DNA from: Sphaerolaimus hirsutus
Lineage: Eukaryota > Nematoda > Chromadorea > Monhysterida > Sphaerolaimidae
Reading direction: 5' to 3'
NCBI GenBank assembly: GCA_964036195.1
Contig: OZ038450.1
Span: 6,698,701-6,762,700, forward strand
Length of the DNA stretch: 64,000 nucleotides
Shown one piece after another: positions 53,564-64,000 of this stretch (the first letter of the stretch is position 1; each line of letters begins with the position of its first letter). A program made the translations under genes and the position numbers. Below the pieces are notes generated by a model that made no database searches, was not told the origin of the DNA, and worked only from the letters and a program-made list of their open reading frames with translations.

Positions 53564-53889
53564 CCGCACACAATCGGTGTCTAGCATGCACCGTTTCAAT
53601 TCGTAGCGCAGCTGGTCGCACGCCCGGCCCGGGTGCGCTTTTTGGTACTTTTCCAAATCCCCTTCATCGACGAAGACCGCCTGCGAATGCCAGATTCTAT
53701 TTTCACTATTTTTAGTTCAACATATTTACCCTTGCGCATAAATTCTATAGTAAATTAGGCTAGAATCTAAACAACGACAAAACATAGAAAATACAGCGCA
53801 ACTAGAGTAAGAAAGGTAAACGTCACAAATATTACCTTCTCGGCGGCGTGTTCGCTCTGGGCAGAGCCAGCCACTCCCGTATCAGACAT
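53564..53889 (-). pseudogene. COA5 exons 1-2, inverted copy
   Basis: Exon 1 at 53889-53836 and exon 2 at 53680-53564, identical in translation to the primary copy (start MSDTGVAGSAQ; first CX9C pair). Exons 3-4 are not present because the copy stops at the gap. Confidence 0.9.
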
Positions 53890-54908
53890 TCGGAACAGCC
53901 AGAGATATCCTCCTTTTTCTCCCTAAAGAACAGATTTGGATACATGCGCATCACCGGTTGAGATACACAATATGTGAGCTTGGCAAACTTCCAAATCACC
54001 AGTTGCGTACTATACGAACAAGAGCGAACGACGCAGGACTTCAATCAGCCTTACATATAATGGCCGCGGAACGCAACGCGATCAAGTGACTATAAGTTGG
54101 CTGATATTCATATACGTAACGAATAGGTTCACATTCAATAGCAAACTTTCCATTGAGATGTTCATGAATTTCAATGGCAATTCAAGGGGTGCTTTTATGC
54201 AATGGAATCCATTCTCCATGGGAGTCATTCTAGATCAAATGTGGAAACGATGAGAGTTTGCAGAAGCATAAATTTTGGGCTAAAAACAAATCAATAATGA
54301 AGTTGAAATATGTACAATATGACAATAATGACAAATACACTATACTCCGGTTACTTTACACCTTGCACGCGTGGTTCCCGTTGGAAGTATGCCAACGATA
54401 GTTAACGCGTGCGAGTTTCATAAAAAGATCACAAAATTGATTGTTGTTATAAGGTTATTCATAACCATATTCACATCGATAAATTTTTACATCTTTTTAT
54501 GGAAATCGCATGATTTAACAATCATTGGCACGCTTCCAACACTAGACATAAATCAGTGCTCGGGCATTCATAAAAACTGTACAAAGGAGTTCAATCAAGA
54601 TCACGTAACACGGCACATTCCTAGTCTGGGGACCGCTAAGTATGCGCGTAAAATTACTCATGTTTTAGTCGATAATGCGCGAGCATGTACCCACTTTTTA
54701 TGCACTCATGTACCAGAAAAAAGAAAAGAAAACAAAAAGAAAAAGCGGAGCCGACAGCAACAAACATACGCTTCGCGCATGAAATCTTACATTTTTTGGA
54801 AAATTTTCAGTGTATTAATGATGACGTCATGATAGTGTTTCATCCAGAAAATGCATAACATGCGGTGCGCGGAGTACAAAAATTTGTTTTATAAAGCTAG
54901 ATCACAAA

Positions 54909-57900
54909 TCACAACCATGGTTCCCATCCCATCCAAATTCTACCCAGCAAGGACTCATCAGTAGATAAATCTGCGACAAGTACAAGATATCACAATTCAA
55001 AATCGGACAAAAAAAATTGTGTCAAATTTTGGCGGCCAACCAATCAGAGATTGCATCTGCTGCGCGGGAGTCAATGTCGATTTAGTGTCAGTGTCTTTCG
55101 CTGATGACAAAATGCTAGCGAGCAACAATTTCTGATACTTTTCACCTAATTGCGGCCAAAATCGCCAGCCACGTACCTCCATGCTGAAAAATTATGTGCT
55201 TTGTAGATAGTGGGTGTTTTTTTCATTCCTAATTTGGGGAGCAAAATAGGCCAGGAAAGCGTTACCTCTGTGCGAAGATTAAATGCCAGTGAAGGGTGTA
55301 AATATAATACTGGCTGTAAATACTCGTCACTAGGGTTACAATAAGGGTTCAAACGAGACCGCGGTCTTCTTTTCGGTCTCGACCATTTAGTTCAACCCAA
55401 GGACGTACGCAGGGGGGGGGGGGGGGCGGGGGGGGGGGCGGCCGCCCCCCCGTTCCCGGGCCGGTCATAAAAATTTGCCAGGAATGGCACTATTGTAAAG
55501 CGATTTTGTAGATGTTTTACTTTGGAAATTTTTTTGGCGCGCAAGCACGCAAACCCCACCCCGTTGTTTAATTTATAATTTCAGCAGATCAAACAGCATT
55601 ATAACAGTGCCCCACGTGGTCATAGTAACTATACCTAGGTCATAATATATACCTATATAGTATACGTTGGCGCCAGCGCCAACGCCAATACTGCCATGGC
55701 GCTGGCGCCTACAAATGGCGCCAGCGCCATGGCTTCATTCCTTTACTATAGGGCCGAATTTTAGGGGGGGGGGGGCGCCGCCCCCCCAGTTCGCCGTGCT
55801 CCGTATACAATCCGCCCCCCCCCCCCGCTCAAAAATCCTGCGTACGTCCCTGGTCCTACCTTTTCGGTCTCGGTCTCAAAAACACAAATTGAACGTTTGA
55901 GACCTAGTTACAATGTGCCTGCGCACACTAGTTTTCACACGAAATTTCGAAAACTCACAAATCAGCTTAGAAAGTATTTGAGTTTTCTACAATGAGGTGG
56001 CCGCAACTACAGTTGATTGAGATTAAAAATGACTCAATGTGGAAAACTCAAACACGTTCAAAGCGCACTTATGAGTTTTCAAAATTTCGTGTGAAAACTA
56101 GTTTGCGCAGGGCCATTCAGAACCAAAGTTACAGAGTCCACAGAAAGGTAACGATTTTCCAGTTCAAAAGACGATACCTACGAATCCACTGCCAATTGCG
56201 AACCCTATACATTTTCCGAAAACCCGACAAACCACAACACGTCAGCTGGATGGGCGCCACTGAGCTTTCTCCTTACGACGTGCAGTTTTGCAGCGGGGTA
56301 CCAGACGACTGCATCTGGAGGCACTCCCTGACACTGTAAAGTGCCCTGTAAAATGTCAAGTGTCATGCAAAATGGCTGAAGTCATGTAAAATGGCAAATG
56401 AACAGTAAAGAAAATTACCATTTTCCAGGGCATTTTACATGACTTATTGACACTTTGCATGACATTTGACATTCTACATGGCATTTTACAGGGTCTGGGA
56501 GTGGCACCTGCGCCGCCGGCCGCCGCGCTGCTCGTAGCGCTCGACTGCGCCGCGGATTGGACTGGCGCCGAGCTGCCGTCCAGCTTGTTCGTCACCATCG
56601 CGTAGCTCTGCGTGTGCAAATGAATGGGTGTGCTTGAATAAGCCCCCCAGGTGGCAAGTTTTTCATCGGGCTTATTGTAATGATGCGTAAGTTTCCAAAA
56701 GAAGTTTTGCAACGATTTTTCACGTAAGACATGGGAGTATGGTGGGGGGATTTTCTAGCTACCGCTGTCACGGTGCGCTATTTAAGGTGGAGTTATCGAA
56801 ACCGCGCAAACCGTACAAAAACAAAAAAAATTAAAAAAACGCACAATCCAATCGAGATGTGGTTCCCTAACGAAGACTTGCAGCAAGTCCATGAGAGGGA
56901 GTCTATGCTGCCTGAGGGCCAGCCAGGCGGCGCAGAGGGAGCGGCAGAAGGGCGCCTGCGAGTGCCACCCGTGGGGGCCGACTGCACGCCGCAGCTGCTC
57001 GGTGAGGCGCACCGGCACCAGCTCGGGGATGGGCAACGTCTGCACGCCCGTGCCTGGCGTGGGCAAATAGAGTTGGGAAGGGGACTGCGAGGAGTGCTGC
57101 AAATGGTACCAGTACTTTGGCGCCAAGCGCCATGGCGCCATATTAAGCTAGCGCCAAGCGCCAAAAGCGACATGGCGCTTTTACATCACTAAACACGAGC
57201 GCTTATTCGAGGTAGGTTTGGCAATAGTTTTAACAACTTTTACTAAAAACAATGGTTACGTAACAACAAAAACCACTTGGATTAGTGTTGGTAGCATTGT
57301 TTTTTTCCAACACTACTTTGATTTACAAAATACCGTGTTTTCCCCACTCGTGGGCTGGAGCTAAACACAAACGCAAAGCCTATACCACACACGAAACCAC
57401 ACACGTACCGAACGCCTGTCCGAAGTCGATGCCGACCACGGTGCCGGAGCGGGCGTGCACCAGCAGATTGGCCAGGTGCCTGTCGCCGATGCCGAGCGCG
57501 TACGAGGCGGCCGAGAGCGCGGCCAGCGAGCGAACCAGCTGCGGCCGCCCCGCCGACACGTAGCTGGATGCACACCTGGCAAAAAAGTGATTTGAATTGC
57601 CGCCCAATTTGCTGCATTGAATTTTGCACAAAAACGATGGCAGAATGCATATTGTCGTATTTATGTTTCTGTACATTCACGCTTTAGGCTATCAAATGAT
57701 GGGTGAATTTGAAAAGTGTATAAATATCAAATTGTTTTTGTTTTGTAAAATGACTATTCGAATGTAGAATTTTTTACAAAACTAGTCTTTGAATTTTACA
57801 ATAATTTTGGAATATTTTACAATTTTCGATTTTATGCCACTAAAATGATCGCATTCAATAAACATCACCAGTAACATCATCATTCGTGACACAGAGCGCA

Positions 57901-58111
57901 AAGCACAACTCACCAACAGCGGACCAAAATCGCCCGGCTGAGTAAATCACCGTGAAACTTGCTGCGGGCCTCCTGCAAGCATTGGCGCACTGCCAAGTCG
58001 CCCCTGTCCAATGTGGAAGTGAACGCGCGCTTGTGATCGATGCTTTTCTTTTTCGAATCAGATATCTTGGATTTGGGCCAAGTGCAGCGCTCCAGGAAGT
58101 ACGAGGACCAA
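54909..58111 (-). pseudogene. PRKDC exons 36-42, inverted copy
   Basis: Exons 58111-57914, 57575-57409, 57053-56845, 56607-56508, 56314-56233, 55183-55041 and 54970-54909 repeat the kinase C-lobe and FATC tail on the minus strand. All splice sites are intact, including the introner intron 56507-56315. It lacks exon 35 and everything upstream, so it cannot encode a kinase alone. The junction of the second and third exons encodes AFG, the usual PIKK residue, where the primary copy encodes AFA. Confidence 0.92.
55398..55853. mobile_element. G-rich hAT-type element, inverted copy
   Basis: Counterpart of 22928-23384 inside the inverted duplication; the G and C homopolymers differ in length between the two. 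Confidence 0.8.
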
Positions 58112-58307
58112 CTGCAGATATAAAAGTGATCAAACTGTTATATTTTGAATTGGAATAAAGTGACGAAAAACGAAGAAATGACTTTTACAGGAGACAGCAG
58201 TGCCAGTACCAGTGCTGGCACGATACATCGCATCAAATATCCATGTTTACATAGAATCATGACAAATATCGAATATCGACTTTTTCCGTATCGAATATCG
58301 AATATCA

Positions 58308-61300
58308 TGTTTATTATTTTAGCTTCATACATTTTGTGCACTTGAACATTCACAAATCGTAAGTGCTCACTCTCACATTTATCATTTTGCTCACTCTCAC
58401 ATTTACTATTTTGCCCACTCTCACATTTACTATTTTGCCCCCTTCCTTCAAACTATTTTCCCCTTATGTTTACCATTTATCTCACTCTCACATTTACTAT
58501 TTTAGACACTCTCACATTTACCATTTTGCCCACTCTCACATTTACTATTTTGCCCCATTCCTTCAAACTATTTCCCCCTTATGTTTACCATTTATATCAC
58601 TCTCACATTTACCATTTTGAACACTCTCACATTTTGCCCCCTTCCTTCAAACAACTCCCCCTTCATGTTTACCATTTTGCTCACTCTCACATTTACTATT
58701 TTGCACACTCTAACATTTACAATTTTGCTCACTCTCACATTTACCATTTTAAACACTCTCACATTTTGCCCCCTTCCTTCAAACAACTCCCCCTTCATGT
58801 TTACCATTTTGCTCACTCTCACATTTACTATTTTGCACACTCTAACATTTACAATTTTGCTCACTCTCACATTTACCATTTTAAACACTCTCACATTTTG
58901 CCCCCTTCCTTCAAACAACTTCCCCCTTATGTTTACCATTTATCTCACTCTCACATTTATTATTTTGAACACTCTCACGTTTTGTCCCCTTCCCTCAAAC
59001 AATTCCCCCTTATGTATGCCATTTTGATCACTCTCACATTTACCATTTTGATTACTCTCATATTTACCATCGTGCTCACTCTCACATTTACCATTGTGCC
59101 ACTCTCACATTTGCAGCTTCGCGCACTCTCACATTTAATTAACTTAACTAATTCACTTCACTTCACAAATTCACTTTAAATACCTACTGTAAGTGAGTCA
59201 GGTCATCAAATGTGAAAATTAGCATTGTGTGCAAATGTCAAGAATAGCTGAAAATAAGCAAAAAAACTTATGTTAACTAATTTCCCCTTATGTTTACCAT
59301 TTATCTCACTCTCACATTTACCATTTTAGACACTCTCACATTTACCATTTTGCCCACTCTCACATTTACTATTTTGCCCCCTTCCTTCAAACTATTTCCC
59401 CCTTATGTTTACCATTGTTCTCACTCTCACATTTACCATTTTGAACACTCTCACATTTACCATTTTGAGCACTCTCACATTTACCATTTTGAACACTCTC
59501 ACATTTACCATTTTGAACACTCTCACATTTACCATTTTGAACACTCTCACATTTTGCCCCCTTCCCTCAAACAACTCCCCCTCATGTTTACCATTTTGCT
59601 CACTCTCACATTTACCATTTTGAACACTCTCACATTTACCATTTTGAACACTCTCACATTTACCATTTTGAACACTCTCACATTTACCATTTTGATCACT
59701 CTCACATTTACCATTTTGAACACTCTCACATTTACCATTTTGAACACTCTCACATTTACCATTTTGAACACTCTCACATTTACCATTTTGAACACTCTCA
59801 CATTTACCATTTTGATCACTCTCACATTTACCATTTTGAACACTCTCACTATTACCATTTTGAACACTCTCACATTTACCATTTTGAACACTCTCACATT
59901 TTGCCCCCTTCCCTCAAACAACTCCCCCTCATGTTTACCATTTTGCTCACTCTCACATTTACCATTTTGAACACTCTCACATTTACCATTTACCATTTTG
60001 AACACTCTCACATTTACCATTTTGAACACTCTCACATTTACCATTTTGAACACTCTCACATTTACCATTTTGAACACTCTCACATTTTGCCCCCTTCCCT
60101 CAAACAACTCCCCCTCATGTTTACCATTTTGCTCACTCTCACATTTACTATTTTGATTACTCTCATATTTACCATCGTGCTCACTCTCACATTTACCATT
60201 GTGCCACTCTCACATTTGCAGCTTCGTGCACTCTCACATTTAATTAACTTAACTAATTCACTTCACTTCACAAATTCACTTTAAATACCTACTGTAAGTG
60301 AGTCAGGTCATCAAATGTGAAAATTAGCATTGTGTGCAAATGTCAAGAATAGCTGAAAATAAGCAAAAAACAGATGACATATGAAGTTGGAAGTGTCACT
60401 TTTGACACTCTACATTTGACACTTTACTTTACTTTTGACATTTGACTTTGCATTTGACTTTATGTTTGACACTTGACTTTACACTTTTCAGGGCTTGGGA
60501 CTGCCCTCTGATGACATTTCATGCACTCACATGTTTATTATTTTAGCTTCATACATTTTGTGCACTTGAACATTCACAAATTGTAAGTGCTCACTCTCAC
60601 ATTTATCATTTTGATCACTCTCACATTTACCATGTTGCCCCCCTCAAACAATCTCCCCTCATGTTTACCATTTTGCCCACTCTCACATTTACTATTTTGC
60701 CCCCTTCCTTCAAACTATTTCCACCTTATGTTTACCATTTATCTCACTCTCACATTTACCATTTTGAACACTCTCACATTTACCATCTTGCTCACTCTCA
60801 CATTTACTGTTTTGCCCCCTTCCTTCAAACAACTTCCCCCTTATGTTTACCATTTATCTCACTCTCACATTTACCATTTTGAACACTCTCACGTTTTGTC
60901 CCCTTCCCTCAAACAACTCCCCCTTATGTATGCCATTTTGATCACTCTCACATTTACCATTTTTATTACTCTCATATTTACCATCGTGCTCACTCTCACA
61001 TTTACCATTGTGCCACTCTCACATTTACCATCTTGCTCACTCTCACATTTACTGTTTTGCCCCCTTCCTTCAAACAACTTCCCCCATGTTTACCATTTAT
61101 CTCACTCTCACATTTACCATTTTGAACACTCTCACGTTTTGTCCCCTTCCCTCAAACAACTCCCCCTTATGTATGCCATTTTGCTCACTCTCACATTTAC
61201 CATTTTGAACACTCTCACATTTACCATTTTGAACACTCTCACATTTACCATTTTGAGCACTCTCACATTTACCATTTTGAACACTCTCACATTTACTATT

Positions 61301-64000
61301 TTGAACACTCTCACATTTACCATCTTGCTCACTCTCACATTTACTGTTTTGCCCCCTTCCTTCAAACAACTTCCCCCTTATGTTTACCATTTATCTCACT
61401 CTCACATTTACCATTTTGAACACTCTCACGTTTTGTCCCCTTCCCTCAAACAACTCCCCCTTATGTATGCCATTTTGATCACTCTCACATTTACCATTTT
61501 GATTACTCTCATATTTACCATCGTGCTCACTCTCACATTTACCATTGTGCCACTCTCACATTTGCAGCTTCGCGCACTCTCACATTTAATTAACTTAACT
61601 AATTCACTTCACTTCACAAATTCACTTTAAATACCTACTGTAAGTGAGTCAGGTCATCAAATGTGAAAATTAGCATTGTGTGCAAATGTCAAGAATAGCT
61701 GAAAATAAGCAAAAAAACAGATGACATATGAAGTTGGAAGTGTCACTTTTGACACTCTACATTTGACACTTTACTTTACTTTTGACATTTGACTTTGCAT
61801 TTGACTTTATGTTTGACACTTGACTTTACACTTTTCAGGGCTTGGGACTGCCCTCTGATGACATTTCATGCACTCACATGTTTATTATTTTATACATGCT
61901 TCATACATTTTGTGCACTTGAACATTCACAAATCGTAAGTGCTCACTCTCACATTTATCATTTTGCTCACTCTCACATTTACTATTTTGCCCACTCTCAC
62001 ATTTACTATTTTGCCCCCTTCCTTCAAACTAATTTCCCCTTATGTTTACCATTTATCTCACTCTCACATTTACCATTTTAGACACTCTCACATTTACCAT
62101 TTTGCCCACTCTCACATTTACTATTTTGCCCCCTTCCTTCAAACTATTTCCCCCTTATGTTTACCATTTATCTCACTCTCACATTTACCATTTTGAACAC
62201 TCTCACATTTTGCCCCCTTCCTTCAAACAACTCCCCCTTCATGTTTACCATTTTGCTCACTCTCACATTTACTATTTTGCACACTCTAACATTTACAATT
62301 TTGCTCACTCTCACATTTACCATTTTGAACACTCTCACATTTACCATTTTGAACACTCTCACATTTACCATTTTGAGCACTCTCACATTTACCATTTTGA
62401 ACACTCTCACATTTACTATTTTGAACACTCTCACATTTACCATCTTGCTCACTCTCACATTTACTGTTTTGCCCCCTTCCTTCAAACAACTTCCCCCTTA
62501 TGTTTACCATTTATCTCACTCTCACATTTACCATTTTGAACACTCTCACGTTTTGTCCCCTTCCCTCAAACAACTCCCCCTTATGTATGCCATTTTGCCC
62601 ACTCTCACATTTACTATTTTGCCCCCTTCCTTCAAACTATTTCCCCCTTATGTTTACCATTTATCACATTTACTATTTTGTCCCCTTCCCTCAAACAACT
62701 CCCCCTTATGTATGTATTTTGCCCACTCTCACATTTACTATTTTGCCCCCTTCCTTCAAACTATTTCCCCCTTATGTTTACCATTTATCTCACTCTCACA
62801 TTTACCATTTTAGACACTCTCACATTTACCATTTTGCCCACTCTCACATTTACTATTTTGCCCCCTTCCTTCAAACTATTTCCCCCTTATGTTTACCATT
62901 TATCTCACTCTCACATTTACCATTTTGAACACTCTCACATTTTGCCCCCTTCCTTCAAACAACTCCCCCTTCATGTTTACCATTTTGCTCACTCTCACAT
63001 TTACTATTTTGCACACTCTAACATTTACAATTTTGCTCACTCTCACATTTACCATTTTGAACACTCTCACATTTACCATTTTGAACACTCTCACATTTAC
63101 CATTTTGAGCACTCTCACATTTACCATTTTGAACACTCTCACATTTACTATTTTGAACACTCTCACATTTACCATCTTGCTCACTCTCACATTTACTGTT
63201 TTGCCCCCTTCCTTCAAACAACTTCCCCCTTATGTTTACCATTTATCTCACTCTCACATTTACCATTTTGAACACTCTCACGTTTTGTCCCCTTCCCTCA
63301 AACAACTCCCCCTTATGTATGCCATTTTGATCACTCTCACATTTACCATTTTGATTACTCTCATATTTACCATCGTGCTCACTCTCACATTTACCATTGT
63401 GCCACTCTCACATTTGCAGCTTCGCGCACTCTCACATTTAATTAACTTAACTAATTCACTTCACTTCACAAATTCACTTTAAATACCTACTGTAAGTGAG
63501 TCAGGTCATCAAATGTGAAAATTAGCATTGTGTGCAAATGTCAAGAATAGCTGAAAATAAGCAAAAAACAGATGACATATGAAGTTGGAAGTGTCACTTT
63601 TGACACTCTACATTTGACACTTTACTTTACTTTTGACATTTGACTTTGCATTTGACTTTACGTTTGACACTTGACTTTACACGTTTCAGGGCTTGGGACT
63701 ACCCCCTGATGACATTTCATGCACTCACATGTTTATTATTTTAGCTTCATACATTTTGTGCACTTGAACATTCACAAATCGTAAGTGCTCACTCTCACAT
63801 TTATCATTTTGCTCACTCTCACATTTACTATTTTGCCCACTCTCACATTTACTATTTTGCCCCCTTCCTTCAAACTATTTTCCCCTCATGTTTACCATTT
63901 TGCTCACTCTCACATTTACCATTTTGAACACTCTCACATTTACCATTTACCATTTTGAACACTCTCACATTTACCATTTTGAACACTCTCACATTTACCA
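58308..64000. repeat. Satellite of 24-bp monomers in higher-order units
   Basis: Basic monomer CACTCTCACATTTACCATTTTGAA (24 bp), with variants such as TTTTGCT, ATTTACTATTTTG and TTTTGCCC. Monomer runs alternate with blocks of CCCCCTTCCTTCAAACAACT and ATGTTTACCATTT. Larger units start with CATGTTTATTATTTTAGC at about 58306, 60537, 61879 and 63728. They end with a tail running from GCAGCTTCGCGCACTCTCAC through AATTAACTTAACTAATTC to an introner-type end GGGCTTGGGACTGCCCTCTG (60240-60528, 61587-61853 and 63440-63712; a truncated tail at 59130-59275). Because 24 is divisible by three and the unit has few stops, long repetitive reading frames arise on both strands. They are not genes. The array continues past the window end. 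Confidence 0.95.

Larger units (their letters stand above)
53421..58307 (-). repeat. Inverted near-identical copy of 20473-25361
   Basis: Read on the minus strand, this stretch repeats 20473-25361 over its whole 4.9 kb, including introns and every MITE. Positions in the two copies sum to 78,780 at the 58307 end and 78,782 at the gap end. The differences I saw are lengths of G/C runs in the hAT element and one substitution at the PRKDC exon 38 acceptor (G at 57053 region). Identity ends at 58307, where the satellite begins, and at the N gap. Confidence 0.95.

Noticed and set aside
60587-61630. Open frame of 347 codons of Thr-Leu-Thr-Phe-Thr-Ile-Leu repeats
   Set aside because: It is the translation of the 24-bp satellite monomer, with similar frames on both strands and in all phases; there is no start, splice or family evidence.
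58466-63482. Resemblance to a CRISPR array
   Set aside because: The repeats are contiguous with no unique spacers, the monomer is 24 bp, and the genome is eukaryotic.

Overview
The window is nuclear DNA from an invertebrate animal. It holds spliced genes with GT-AG introns mostly between 60 bp and 1 kb: a DNA-PKcs gene, a COA5/PET191-type cytochrome oxidase assembly gene, a TTC7 gene, an astacin-like relic and a long coiled-coil gene. More than half of the sequence is short non-autonomous transposons (MITEs and hAT-type elements), G/C homopolymer runs and satellite DNA. I cannot name the species.

Layout. (1) 1-2745: repeats plus, on the minus strand, the 5' exons of an astacin-family metalloprotease lacking its zinc-site exon. 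(2) 2746-23873 (+): 42 exons of PRKDC (DNA-PKcs), from the middle HEAT region to the stop codon. All 42 exon phases agree and give 2,098 residues; the 5' half of the gene lies to the left of the window. (3) 24893-26851 (+): COA5, four exons. (4) 26969-32272 (+): the first seven exons of TTC7, starting only 117 bp after the COA5 stop. The rest of TTC7 is not in the window. (5) 32428-49758 (-): a gene of about 22 exons for a protein of about 1,097 residues, mostly coiled coil, which I cannot assign. (6) 49759-53220: repeats only, then a 200-N gap. (7) 53421-58307: a near-identical inverted copy of 20473-25361, holding the PRKDC 3' exons and COA5 exons 1-2. (8) 58308-64000: a satellite of 24-bp monomers in higher-order units.

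Most notable system. One MITE family of about 185 bp, with ends near GTGCCAGTCCCAGACCCTG and a CAG/CTG target duplication, behaves as an introner, that is, a transposon that becomes an intron. Three PRKDC introns are exactly one element each (2832-3014, 10571-10756, 22273-22465). A fourth element forms an intron of the coiled-coil gene (33582-33773) and uses the opposite target orientation. In the PRKDC cases the left CAG stays in the exon and the element starts with GT (GG in one copy). The right CAG copy serves as the 3' splice site, so the reading frame is restored exactly.

The genes do not form one pathway. DNA-PKcs acts in non-homologous end joining, COA5 in mitochondrial complex IV assembly, and TTC7 in the PI4KA complex that makes PI4P at the plasma membrane. 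The COA5-TTC7 spacing is short enough to suggest shared transcription. The inverted PRKDC copy, the gap beside it and the missing half of TTC7 are reasons to doubt the assembly right of about 32 kb.
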